Below, piece by piece: positions 35,601 to 47,908 of a DNA stretch of 64,000 bases (position 1 is the stretch's first letter; the number at the start of each line of letters is the position of its first letter). Source of the DNA: Tilletiaria anomala UBC 951 (Eukaryota > Basidiomycota > Exobasidiomycetes > Georgefischeriales > Tilletiariaceae); the NCBI RefSeq assembly GCF_000711695.1, contig NW_013546994.1, forward strand, positions 103,013-167,012, in the 5' to 3' direction. The position numbers and the translations under genes are program-made. Under the pieces are notes generated by a model. The model was not told where the DNA came from and did no database searches. It worked only from the letters and a program-made list of their open reading frames with translations.

Positions 35601-37723
35601 GATAAAGTCGAGGAGGCAGGCATTTGCAGGATGCCCGGCGGTTGCTGCGGCCTTTCAGCTGAAGATGACTGCAGCAATGGCGATTGTGCCGAGTTTGCAC
35701 CTGCGACCTGCGCCGAAGCATGAACAAAAGCCTGACCCTGAGCTTTTTCCCCTTCTTCAGTGCCCCTCAAATTCGCTATGGCGAGCCCCTGAGGAAGAGC
35801 TGGGACAGGCTCTGCTGTGGCTGCGCCACTGAGATCGTTGAAGCTCTTCCGCCTCCCGAACAGCTTCGCGGCAGCGACAACTAACGAGTTCCGACGCTTC
35901 TTCTTCTCATCCTTCTCCTTTGTCTCATTCAGAGTCCCTGCAGCCGAGCTAGAAGCAGAGGTCGTACGCTGGCGATGAGGTTGACTGAGAGAAGACATGG
36001 ATTGTTCCGATGACATGGACACATCATGCGCTCCTGACGCTGTGGTATCTCGACTCGACTTTTCCGCCTTGCCCGCTTTTGCTCGACTCTTACTGCTTGC
36101 CATCGAAGCCGACGCGCTCCTCTTGTCGGCGGGTTTGGCAGCCTTGCTCATTGAGCGCAACCGCCGCTCTTCACCTGCAGTACCGTTTGCGACTCCTTGC
36201 GAGGAATTGTTGTCGCTTCCATTGACCAAATCAGTTATTGACGTCGATGCGGCTCTCAGTTGCTGTGGAGGGATAGCCGCGTCGTTAGCCCTTTGCGCTG
36301 CGTGCAAATCACCGCTGCTCGAAACACGCATGGCGTCCTTGCTTGCTGGGGCCATTAGCTGCGACTGTGGCAGAGGCAATGCAGGCGCGCATTCCTTATT
36401 TGATTTGATTTGCCCAGGGTTGGTCGACAAAGTTGAAGTGGGCGCCAAGCCTGCCACTGGAGACTGTACATCGGTTGCAGCAGAATTGGTTTGATGTGGC
36501 GTTGGAAAGGCTGCAGAAGAAGCAGCCTGTGGCGGTTTGGCATCCTCTAACTTTGGTGGACCTGATTTTGTCGAGACAGCTGTTGGCACAGAAGCTTGAC
36601 TCTTCACTGCGCCAGACGCTTGAGCTTGGGCTGAACTGTTAACCTGTTCCTGTGCTTGCTGTCGCAGTTGCTGCTCTCCTTCAGACCTTCCATTGCCCCA
36701 CTCCTTAGCGTGAGCTGCTGCCTCCGCTTTTGCTTGCGTTTGTACCTGCGCTTGTGCATGTGTCAGCACTTGCGCTTGAGCATCCGGCGGAGACATCATT
36801 GCGGCATGGGGCTGCACGCTCGGTGCAGGGACCACACAATGTATCTCTCTGGTGCCCGGCATGACCCAATCTGCGTTGCTCGCCCCGATTCCTAGCCCTT
36901 GCGCTGTGGTATTTTGCTGCAGATGCGAGTTGGAGGTTGGTGGGGTGGGTGAGGTGGCGCGCAGGGAGGGCGGCTGCATGTGCGCCGCCACAGGCGGATA
37001 TGCGCCTCGCGGTGTCGAAAAGGGCGAAGCGGCCGACCAGGGCGAGGGCGAGGGAGATGCAGCGCGAATAGTGTCCGCACCTGAGCCCGACGCCGAGCGT
37101 TGTAGCGGTGCGATTATACCCGACCCTAATCCCTGCCCTGGCCCTGAGCCTCCTGCGGAAATGACGACCCCATTCGAGCAGCCGACGGGAGACGAACTGG
37201 ACGGACTAGGCGGGGCAGCCGTTGCGATGCCATAGGGACCGCCTGTGCCTCGCGTAAGTTGCTGATGGCCATCGGCGCCGAGCATAGGGATCAGAGAGTC
37301 AAAGTTGAAGCCCGAGAAGCGCAGTTGTGACATTGAAGCTGTTTCAGGCTGCTGCTGAGCCGGTATTTGTTGCCTTTGTGCTCCTGACGAAGACATCTGC
37401 GCCTGCCCAAGCGTTGCTGGGTGTCCATTGGGCAGTGCGGGTAGATCAGAAACGCCAGAAGTAGCAGCGCCTCCACCACGGTGTAAGCCAGCCTTGGAAG
37501 CAGCCGCTCCGAGGCGAGCGCTACTGCTCGTTGTCCCTGCTGCAGCCAGTGGCGAGGATGCCTTTGTTGAACTGCCGGCCGCCGAAATGGCTGGACGTGT
37601 CGCGGGAGGCACAGGAAAGGATGAAGAGGCGCTTGCGGTTACATTTCGCAGCTGTTCGCGCGAGCTTTTTGCATCTCGCTCGGACGCAGACGACTTGCGT
37701 CCGAGCGACTTGAAGGCCTTCAT
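32667..37723 (-). CDS. Large uncharacterised protein, disordered N-terminus with structured C-terminal third
   Basis: Two exons, 37723-33309 and 33243-32667, about 1,663 residues. The join restores FDGNFLRDLSYVFDPAGHLPSW. I do not recognise the family. Roughly the first 1,130 residues are low complexity: Ser, Ala, Pro and Gln rich, with Ala-Gln runs near 330-380 and Lys/Ser-rich stretches. After about residue 1,130 the sequence becomes globular: SSEQMYALRRQGFFTAGK, RKRTVIERRRYDVPVHSATK and a helical segment LLVWSPAAPRIIANLLGHM ending CCRGIR that resembles an F-box. The end carries FRVWVPCADFQTGWLSDDEL and TYRVNKWLYRATMNVTAGQ. Codon use and the clean intron show it is expressed protein rather than a chance frame. 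It might be a regulatory scaffold, but function is unknown. Confidence 0.82.
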
Positions 37724-40700
37724 TATGGCTGATTATCAGCGATTCGCGGCATCAATGGAGGACGCTCGATGGAGAAACGCGTACTGTTCTGGTGAGCAGA
37801 GGGGGAGACCTTCACATCAGCCCGTGCATGTGCACGTACAATATTATGAGCTCTCATACTTACGGGCGCAATATATTGATATATATGTCGCAAAGCCGTA
37901 ACTCTCGGTTTTCCGTAAAAAGCTAAATGAGCTTTGCAGATTCTACAATTCGCTCTGGGAGAGCCCTGTGGAGAGTGTAAGAGCGAGGGTGTTGCACAGG
38001 TCCCAAATGCACCTTGCCAAAGCCGAACGGCGAGCACGGAGCGCCGGGCACGGAAAGTAAGAGCGGATGGCTAAGGGGCCTGTAGCGTGAAGAGGCGTCC
38101 AGCAGCCGAACAATCTCAGGCCTGTGGGCGATGTTGCAATCAAGCAATCGATTCGCACGACCCACGACTGGACGGTCGTGGTGACGAAGGGATAGACGAG
38201 TAGGTTGGCCGGCTATACATACGGACATCCTTTGGCGAAGGAAGAAAGACAATATTTGACCTTCAGGTTGCATGTGGCGCCGCAAGGAGGGCGAGGAGCG
38301 GAGCGCCGAACAGAAAGCGGACTTTCGAGCCTTTTTGCCTGTAAAGACGATCGACACTTCTGAAACAAACCGGGAAGGCAGCAATGCTGCGCCGCAAGCC
38401 ACCAGAATACGGGGGGCCTGACGAAGATTTTAGGTATCTGGACTGTATTCTCAAGAGCCACCCGAGTTGCGTTTGTAATTCAATTTACCCAAATATTGCG
38501 CCAATTTCAAATCGTGACGTTGGAAGACTGGAGCAATGTAGCATAGTGCCGGCGGCACTCGCACCTTGATAATTGATTCCCAGTGAACCTTAACATGCCT
38601 GATGAAATCTGCGCTTCTGCGGCGCACGGCGTTGACACCTATGTCGAGCAAGATCCTGCAAACCTGGGACTCCTTCACATCTGTTCGAATGAAAATTTTC
38701 AGATTAAGCGCTCTAGCGTAACTGGGTGAAGACTGACAGACTGTGGACACTGGGACAAACTGGCAGAGAGCCTGCTTGTGCCTCGCGACTATGATGATTT
38801 GTGACGGAGGGAGTGGTGCACAGAAGTCAAGTTCTCTTAAGGGAAGAAGAAGGCTATATTTACCTTGGCTTTCGGTGCAAATTGAACAGTCTACGCTTGA
38901 CTAGGCTGTCCATGGACTGGGTCCTCCTTGACTCCTGTAGAAACCATGGGTGGTCAGTAGACCAATACCATGACGTGCAGAGGCATTCTACGAAGGCAGG
39001 GACAATGGCTAGATTCATTCAAGTCTGGAGAACATACAGGTGCATATACCATAGTCAACCATGAGGGATTAAGGGGGATGCCAATGGTGGGGCCCATGCC
39101 GCGGCGGGGCTGAACGCGTGGTCATGTATTCCTGTCTGTCCTTCACAACACTACGAACTCCTACGAAGCGACGCTCTTGACAGGTTGGTGCTGGACAAGA
39201 GGGTCCTTCCTACTTACGGGGTTCATCGAGCTGTGCATAGGTTCAGGCACGTGACACCTGGACAGCAGAATCGCGAAGCGAGAAGGGGAGATTCATCCAT
39301 ATCCGTCCTTGCTTTCTTCTCTTTGTTGGGAGTCTCATACCCCGTCATCACCGGCGATGTCGATCGGAGTGCAGGCAGCAGCAAGCACAGAGCCATATGC
39401 AAGGAAATCGTGATCAGATGCAGTGGAAGGGCTAAGCTCCTCACCATCGAGTGGACACACAAGTGGCTCGCTGTCTCGTCTGATCTCGACTATCTTTTGA
39501 ATTGGTTCGGCGTTCGACCATTGCAACGCACCTCCTGCAAGTGAGGAGAGGTGCAAGAGCCGAGTTACGTTGACGGCCTATGTACACACAACCCGCGCTC
39601 GCCCTCTTATAACCTAGGTAAAGCGACCATGAGAGCCGACATCAAGTCTTCACAGTTGATGCCACGTCAAGTTCAACAAGCGCAGATGCGTTGACACGCA
39701 CTCACTACCTCCACCAGGGCTTTGTCTCTCGTCCCAGATGTCTCGCTTGGGCTGCCATGCGGTAATCACCTATACAGAGCACAATCAGCTGTTAAACGCT
39801 GACGACTCTTCCTTTCATATGCTTGGCGCGCGCTTAGACCCCTTTTCTTTCCTTACGCACCCTTCGATCATTTCCTTCGTCTGCCTTCTCAATTTCAAGC
39901 TAATCTCTAGCATATATGGATGTAGTAGAGCTGCAGCCGGAGCATCACTCAAAAATCAGAAAAGGAAGAAGCACGACAACATTTCGCTGGAAACGCTCGA
40001 GCCCCATCGGCGCCGCAGTTTCCTTCGCTACGAGCTTGATACTTCTTGGCCGCTACAACTGACTGACTTGAACTATGTAGTTCTGACTAACCCTATCGAT
40101 GCATTTCTGCTTCATGCGCTTTCCCCACCAATCATATTGCATCCGGATCCGGTGGTGCTACCCCTGAGGCACACTGGAAGAGGTGTGGGATCCTTCAACA
40201 CTCTCGTTGCGAGCGATATACCCTCTGCAGGATATCCCCAACAAAGTCAAAGAGGTCTCCGGCATGCGGGCTGCTCGACCTGCAACGGATGGACGATGTT
40301 CCGACTATTTGATTCCAGCCTGCCCGAGGATCTCATCCCGAGCGATGCGAGGGCACGCGCTATGTGTATTCGCGGACTCCTTAAGACTAACTGTGTGCCA
40401 ACCTTTGCGCTTCAGATTTATACTGCATCGGCTTGATCTTGTTTTCTGTCGTTATCGGAGGTGCACACGGGCAAGCTTAGGTGCTTGGAATTTGGTGCAG
40501 GGAGGTTGCGCTTGACCTATTTCATACTGATTTGGGATCCATGTGCAATCGTCTCACAAAGAGCACTGCAAGGCCAGACATGGCTCTTGAATATGTGAGT
40601 TCTCTCTGAAATGCAAATGTGACACCATGACAGCTGCTAGTACTTTGTGTGCAAGCTACCGCACAACCAACGGGCACGCGTGTCTTCCCCAATGCGCTCC

Positions 40701-43700
40701 TGTTCTTTTTGCTCGTCGAAGGAATCGACACTGCCATCTGGGTTGCATATTGCTCAATGTGCTTCGGGTACAAGAGAGAGGGTGCGCACCGGCACACCAG
40801 CTTCATCTGGCATTCGACCATAGGGGCACCATTGTTCACTGGAGTGTGGATGGCACCCTGGGGCACATTAAGTTCTATTCTCGACGCGTCGCGCTAACAC
40901 TCGTCAAGGCCAGACCAAAGGCAGGCGGCGAGCGAGTCAGATGCAAGACCACATTTCATCATTCACCTACACTTGTTCAGTCTCTGCTGCTGGGCATTAT
41001 CCCTCCTGCCGTGCAATGCCATCATCGCGCCGACCGCGGTGAGTCAAGGCACTAACACGAATTCATTCCGACTACACGTGGACGCGTGGCAAGGGACGCA
41101 GATATCGGCATTAGAGCGATGGCAGCACTAACCCGAGCTTACTGCCATATCGTATACATTCTCATCGCCTCGTGCGGATAAGCTTTCCTTTTGCTCATGC
41201 TTTATACCACCATTTGAATACATGTGCTGCACTGCCTGCGGCTGTGACCTCGCGAGACATTCCAAGGGCTTTCTGTAGCCAATAAGGGACAGCAGAATGG
41301 GCTCGCGGGGGACTGTTGGTCCAAATGTACGTTGCAAGGCCCGAAGGAGTACCAATATCCGCCCCCTTCATCAAGTCCAAAGGGCAAAGGGGAGAGGCTC
41401 ATGTTCGACGGAGATCCAAGTAGCAGGCGTTCCTTACTACCCGTCTCGCCTGGAAGAGACCGCGTTGCACGCCTCACGCTCAGTGCGATGAATCTCTCCC
41501 GTATCAGACAAATGCTGTCCATCCAATTCTTTCTCATCGAGCTGTGGATGATCGGTGTCCTCCTCGCGGCACTCTGGACGGTTGCCATCACATACGATAG
41601 TGTGGCATGCAGCAATCTCGGACACATGGACTCGATCCTCGTATCTCTGGTCTCATGAACGACGAGCAGCTTCAGCTTTCTACTGATCTTCTCCGCTACC
41701 CTTCGCTGCAATCAGCCTGTGCTCAGCGTTGAAGAGAGAACACGGCGATGCAAGCGAAGTGCACAACGTGCTGCTGCCGGCCATGCGTTTCAGCTGGTTG
41801 CATCGCGTACGTCCCAGCTCGGGATTGATGCAGACTTTGTGATCCCGCTCGCGCAAGGCAAGCACGAGTCCAGTCAGGCCTCCAAGCACCTTGGCCAGGA
41901 TATGGACATCATGCACAGTCAACAGCGGAGCTCCATCATCCCGGTAGTTGACGAGCGAGACACCCAGCCGAGTTAATTCGTACCAAGTGTGGACCGCATC
42001 GCGTTGCTCGGTCTCGGGCTCTAACAGCAAGCGGGCGGATCGGGACGCTGTAACGGCAGCCACCTTCCAGCTGTGCATCTCCCACCTTCGGCATCGCTTC
42101 TGATGACGACGCCACATCTGTAGCGCAGAAAGACTTATTCGAGATTGATTTACTCATGGACTATCCGCATCCCTTCAGTCCTATCGAACGACTTCAAATC
42201 TTCCCGCAAGGAGTCCATTGGAGAGCGAACTGGTCTTGCAACTAGCTCCTGGAGTGTCTCCGCTGGCAGCATCGCCATTACTGCACAAAGCCCTGCAGCT
42301 GAGCACGACAGGCGGCTACCACTTGGATGAATCCATCCCCTTCCGGAGGATGGAGGTGGCAAAGTTGGCCGATTGCACTGTGAACACTATATCGCATCGG
42401 AGACGTCGCTCGCAAGACCCCTTGCTCTTGTGCGGTCGCGTTGCCATTGTTGGGGGCTCCAGCGGCACAGCAGGAGTGAAACAGTGTTTGAGAAGATGTG
42501 CGCTACGCACCAGTTCACTCTCCAAAGCGCCAGTCGACTTGCTCACTCAAACGGGACGTTCTTCCACATGCAGCATCATTTCCTGAAGGGCTTGCCACCA
42601 CGCTGGAGACGGAAGCAAGCACCTTCGACCCGGCCTGACCTTGGAGGTGCACGACTGCATTTTCTCTCATTCCGAATTGTGTTTCCGTCAGCGGGAGTCA
42701 TTGTCGGTGCGGCGCGGTGCTTTTTGACATCATGAGGGATGCTTGGGACGTACTGAATTACTATTTGATTGTGTTATATTTCTGTAGTACGGCCATTTGA
42801 TTGCAGTTGGGGCGAACCAATGGTGCCCATCGCCAATCGGTGAGCATGCGAGATGCTTTATGGCCGTCATCTATGGCGTGAAATTCGACGCTCCTTAGAA
42901 AATGATATCCTCGATCAAGTTGTACGGGCCAGTGGCCATGTCAGACTTGGCAAAGAGCTGAAAGCGATCCGCACGGAAGACAAACTTTTCTATCAGCAGC
43001 TTTCTCGCAAAGTTCATCATCCGGCATTTCTGCACGGCAGGGTGTACTTGATCGATGCTGACGTGGAGGATGAAGCCCAGTAATTGCTTCTACTCGCGCT
43101 CGCTAGCAGGCGGCTGAATCTTGACCTATGCCATTTGCACGGTTCCGTGAGGCATCATGAGCGTGTGCGTCTCTGAAGGCTTTGGCAGCGCTCCATGTTC
43201 ATTGGCCCATTCACTTTCCGTTGGTATTGGTATCGGTCACATCTGTATGTTGTAGGATCGCTTCAACGAAATTAAACATACATACACACAACGATCGAGT
43301 ATCAAGTTGAAGGGACGTACAGAGGCCGTCGATTCGTGCCTGGTCTCGGCGAGATGAGGACAGCATGTACCCCAGTGCTTCGAGCAGCTGCATCCGAGGC
43401 CCCAGTCGACTTTCCAGGACAAAGCGTGAATGGGGGCACAAACGTAAAGTGTGACAGCCATCAGCCAAAGGCAGCATCCTACCGTGCCTGGTATTGATTG
43501 AGGCGCTGCAGAATATATGCGCCACGATAGCAGGCCGGGGGAAGTATGATGGCTACGACAGCCTTGTGACGCTCTTGATCGCTCGCAGCTTTGCAGTCTC
43601 TTGTATCGTCCTTGTGCTTCGCTGTGGCGCTCTGCTGCTATTGCAAAACCTCGACGTCCGGTGGAACATACTCTTTAGATCATCTGTGCATGCATCGTAC

Positions 43701-44088
43701 TGTTGATGGTCCTTCCCACGGCGGTGAAGTAGTGGCGGCCATGAATGACATCCAAAAAGCCTTGACAGCTTCTCGCGGCTCTCGCCGAGACATCCGTTTT
43801 ACAGTGTTGCGCGCATCAAGAAGCGAGATGTGTCATGTGTGCGACGGCACTGGAAACATCGGCTTCGCGTTTAGCCCAAGCTCAACGTTCCAGCCAGTGT
43901 CATCTGAATTCAGTTTCGTGTGACGTCCGCTGTTCAGGCATTTAGATCCAGCTCTACGAATAAAGTTCACATCTGAATATCTGAGTTAGGACAGTCCGCA
44001 GTGCATTTGGACCACAGAGTATCGGTGACAATTGAAACCACTTCATCAAGTCAAACAGTCTATCAAGAATCGAGACTATCTGTCCAGC
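37724..44088. other. 6.4-kb gene-poor tract with unassigned coding-like fragments
   Basis: No gene model can be supported. The longest frame is 39738-40436 (+, 232 residues, no domain). Near 40560-40900 (+) a possible short intron (40596-40634) would join MALEY to a segment with a hydrophobic helix, LLFFLLVEGIDTAIWVAY. Further hydrophobic pieces occur at 40968-41034 and 41510-41600 (+). On the minus strand, 42117-41680 gives a protein-like stretch around YELTRLGVSLVNYRDDG. These do not join into one open product. Base composition is more AT-rich than in the flanking genes. It may be a decayed gene, an intron-rich gene I cannot thread, or plain intergenic DNA. Confidence 0.4.
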
Positions 44089-44839
44089 ATGCTGGTCGAT
44101 GCATCGACCAGCAACCCTGTCACCCACCAGGGCCCAGAACATGTCTTTCAGCAACTGGACTCGTACGACTGGACTGATCTAGAGTTCCAAGTGCGCAGGC
44201 CTTGAAGCGTGGCTCAAAGTACCCAATCATGCTGACTCCTGCCCTCTGCTGAGGACTTACAGTCGGGAATTTTGGCGATCCTCGAGTCCATGAAAGCCCA
44301 GTGTGCATCAGACGAGCAGCTGCAAGCCACAGAAGCGAAAGCGAAGGTCTTCTTCTTTTCAAACAAGTGAGGGCATCGAAAAAGATGTCCTAAAATGCTA
44401 GCAGCTAACTCTTGGAAATAGAATCGGCTCCCCGATATCGTACGACGAGTATAGCGCTTGGCGATCCGCAAAGCAAGGCCGGCCAGCTCAGCCATCTACG
44501 ACTGTGAACGGTGCGATATCGTCGCAAGAAGCCCAACTATCGGATTCTGCAGCATCAGGCGTACCTGCGAACGAGCCGTATCCTGCTTCATTTGATGCTA
44601 TTGTCGAGCTGATCACGAGCGGGCGCACGGATGAAATCCCAGGTATCAAAGATGTTCCTTTGAAGGTAATTGTAGGCATTGTGTTTACTGATCGTTGAAT
44701 TTCCTTAAACTAATTGGTCTTCCAACTGTACTTCTACACTGGCCTTCGATCTCAGATTAACGAGGTGCCGCCCACGGAAGCGACAATGCCAAAAAGAGCG
44801 AAACCGTGGGAAGCAAAAGCAGATGAGGCGAACGCTTGA
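44089..44839 (+). CDS. Small KPWE-motif protein, PEX39/PEX14-like
   Basis: Four exons: 44089-44190, 44263-44366, 44422-44665 and 44756-44839, about 177 residues. The conserved core is YPASFDAIVELITSGRTDEIPGIKDVPLK, shown here only for its pattern: an aromatic-Pro-x-Ser-Phe helix followed by IPGIKD. It is followed after the last intron by PKRAKPWE near the C-terminus. This pairing defines a family of small fungal and animal proteins annotated as PEX14-like/KPWE-domain. As I recall, the recently named peroxin PEX39, which helps import PTS2 cargo into peroxisomes, belongs to it. The N-terminus DSYDWTDLEFQSGILAILESM is a predicted helix. All exon joins keep frame with good acceptors (GCTAACTC branch before exon 3). 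It ends 51 bases from the TAF7 stop codon. Confidence 0.82.
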
Positions 44840-44890
44840 GATATTCCATGCTCGAATTGTATTGCTATGCTACAGAGTGGTTGCGGACCA

Positions 44891-47340
44891 TCAGCCTTCA
44901 TCTTCGTCGTCTTCTCCAAACAAGTCGTCGTTCTCCTCATCGTCTTCTTCGTCCTCGTCTTCTTCATCAACGTCCATAGGGATGGATGCGGCACCAGCCT
45001 CGGGGACATCAAGTGCTGTAGGCGCGCCTGGAGCCGAGGCCGGATGGTCCGCCCTTTGCTGTGCAGAAGCTTCGTTTGCCTTCGCCTTGTCTTGCGGCGC
45101 GCCATCACATTGCTCCTTCGCCGAGCTTCCCGATTTGCGAAGCGACGCTTGCTCGTCTACCGTAGTCCCTGCAGCTGCCCCTGACGTTTGCGATGGTGCA
45201 GCAGCCTGCCACCCTTGCTCGCGATCGCGCTCGCGTTGCTCTTGGTCGCGCTCCATTTCGGCGGCAGCGGCGGCGGCGTCTGCGCGAGCCTGCGCTTCCT
45301 CCTCTTCGGCCTGCATGTCTGCAACGGCCTGCCGCCGCTCCTCCCGTACTTCTGCGAGCTGAGACTTTTTGGAATCGAGCTCAGCCAACGCTTTGTTCAG
45401 AGTCACTCGCGCTCGCTCCTGTGAAAGGCGAATGCCGGAGAGGCATCAGCATCAGCACTCGACTACACTTGACAAGAGGCCATGTAGCTGACCTTCAAAA
45501 GAGAATTCTGGTGACGGTCCATCTCCTCCTGCCGTCGCTTGACAAGGACTTCAATGTCCTTGATCTCCTGCGCGAGCTGGCGCTGCCTAGATCTGAACTC
45601 GTGCATCTCTTCGTTTTCATCGTCGTCATCCTCTTCCTCGTCGTCTTCATCGTTCGCAGAGGCATCGTCATCATCCCCATCAAACAGATCGTCGTCATCG
45701 TCATCATCTACCTGACTCTCCGCACGACTCTGCCGCCCGCTCATTCCAGCGCTGACGCTCGCGAGCTCGGATGCCTCTTCGTCCTCGTCTTCGTCCAGCA
45801 CGGCGTCGAGTGCAGCGGCCAAGTCTCGATCGACTTCACCATCTTCAGAGCCTTCGCCTTCCGCTTCGTCGTCGCCATCCCCTAGAATCGACTCCTCTTC
45901 TCCACCTGCAACAGGTGTTGCAGCCAGAGACATGTCGGCATCGGATGGCGCTTGCGAACCCTGCCTGTCGGGCCCAGGATGCTCTCGCCCACTAGCAGTA
46001 CCGCGGAATTCGGCAGCTGTAGCCTCCTTTTCTGCACTCAGCTCCGCCTCGGCATCCTCCTCGCGCATCATGTCGATCTGCACATCCTCAGCATCTTCGT
46101 CCTCCGCCAAAAGCCGCTCCACCTCGCGCATGACCGCTTCCTGGCCTCGCCGCTTTGGAATGACCTTTCGAAAGCGACGCTCACGCGCCCAGTTCATCGG
46201 GGGTGTTACACCGTGCGGATAGATGAAGTCTTTGGTGTCGAACCCTGTCAAGCTTGTAGCGGTTGTGCTGGAGGTGACGAGATAACCAGCTTCCTTCGCC
46301 TTGGCGTCCAGGTCTGCCTTGACTCTTGCGATGATCTCTGCTTCCTTTGGATCCACGAGGTCGCCCATGCTACTGACGTGGTAGCCAACTTCGCTCTCAT
46401 TTTCGATTCTCTCGGTGACCAAGAGCATTTGACAAATGTCCGCGACTTTGAAAAATTGCCGATTGTCGAGCGTCTTGTGAGTCTCTGATATGGTCGGTAA
46501 GTCGACAAGCTTAGCGGCAAAGAGCGCATCGCCGACCCGCACGACTGCTCGCCTGGAGTCCTTGAATTTGAACCACACGGATGGAGCACCGGGCTCGCCT
46601 ATCTGCCGCTTTTGAACCATATCGCGCAGCTGGTCGCATTCTGGCCCTTCTGGGAAGCGCAAAATAATCTGCTCTTCGAACGCCAGTCCTTCTCCCGTCT
46701 CGTCGTCCGAGCTGTCAAGCTCGCGAGTATATCCTTGCATATAAGGCGCCGTCTTGGGCCCTTGACCAGTCCCTAGTCCGGCTTGACTACTCTTAAGGCT
46801 CAGCTTGAGCCGCGGAGCCTTGCTGCTACCACTTCCGCTTCTTCCCGAAGAACCAGCCACCCGGCCATTGTTAGTGCGCGCCCTAGTACGAAATGAGTAT
46901 CCTGTACGCCCGCTGTCACCATCGGCAGCGCTAGCCTCAGCAGCGCGTCTCGCCTCACGGACTTTGAGCGGTGGGCGGATATGCCGGCCCGAAGAGCGAG
47001 AGGCTGTCGGGCGACCCTCTGCATCGCCTAATACAGGGCTTGTTTGAAGGCCTGATCTAGCGATCGACGACCCAGCCGCATTTCCAACACTGTTGCTATG
47101 CCCGGGGTGTGCCTGCTGCTCGTGCTGATCACCTGCGGAGAGATTGAAGGGCCGTGTCGCTATCCCTACAGAGGCCGGTACATGTTCAGCAGCCGGTATA
47201 GGAGAAAACGACCCTACAGTCGCTTGGGTCCGAGCATCAGAAGGTCTGGTCTGCGACTGTTCGACTGACGGCGCAGCAGGTGCCGCTGCTTCATCGCTGC
47301 TGGCTGTCGCACCAGCAGCGGGAGGCACGACGCCGCCCAT
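44891..47340 (-). CDS. TAF7: Transcription initiation factor TFIID subunit 7
   Basis: Two exons, 47340-45493 and 45418-44891, about 791 residues. The TAFII55 domain starts near residue 217 with FEEQIILRFPEGPEC and continues through VWFKFKDSRRAVVRVGDALF, AAKLVDLPTISETHKTLDN and FKVADICQMLLV, followed by DFIYPHGVTPPM. TAF7 is a TFIID subunit that contacts TAF1. The N-terminus is Ser/Ala/Gly-rich and disordered. The C-terminal half has long Asp/Glu tracts, a Lys/Arg/Glu coiled-coil region spanning the intron, and a final acidic DDLFGEDDEDEG-like end. An in-frame ATG at 47412 would add 24 residues; MGGVVPPAAG was preferred because the added stretch (Cys/Trp-rich) looks non-coding. The intron donor is GTCAGC. 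Confidence 0.93.
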
Positions 47341-47908
47341 TGCTTCATGCCAACAGCTTCTCGTGCGGCGGCCGCCGCAGGAGTCCAGACAGGGATATTC
47401 AATAGCTTGCACTCGCGGAAAATCCGGAGCGCATGCAGATGACGGACTGCCAAATGATCGTAGTCAGGAGGCCTGTCAAACCAAGTCGCAGGATCTACGC
47501 TTAGTATATGGTGAAGTGTCGAGTGTTCCCAAGAAGAGTGGGAAGAAGTATGGGCATCGAGTGTTGTCTGTCAATTGCCTTCCATCAAGTAGGGTTGTTC
47601 ATTGTTGCGGACATCACATCGCACAAACGTTCAAGTCATGTCTCAGACCCACAGCCCACAGGCACAGTCAAGCAGAAGAAAAAAAATGATGGCAACTGGG
47701 CAGGGCTTGTTAGCCCCCATGTGCTGATCACAGGCATATCAGGCATCAGCAACACCTCCTATATCCGATTTATGTCCTCGCGTTCGAATATTTGCACACT
47801 TGCCGTCAAATGACATCGCCTGAACGCTGTATACGCCGCCCTCGCCGACTGCTACCCTTCAGAGGCGACAGTGTTAGCGTGCCAGATCTATAGCGCTTCG
47901 CCAGAAAG
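47341..47908. other. Divergent upstream region of TAF7 and the zinc transporter
   Basis: 568 bases between start codons, containing only shadow frames. No regulatory motif could be assigned with confidence. Confidence 0.5.

Noticed and set aside
39738-41660. Possible wax-synthase-like or other membrane protein gene on the plus strand
   Set aside because: Hydrophobic segments are present, but frames cannot be joined through good splice sites into one product and the family's catalytic region was not found.
41680-42546. Minus-strand pieces suggestive of a Zn2Cys6 transcription factor
   Set aside because: The cysteine pattern of the zinc cluster is incomplete and the pieces do not splice into one frame.
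42853-43083. 76-codon plus-strand frame with protein-like composition
   Set aside because: No upstream exon or family match; too short to support alone.
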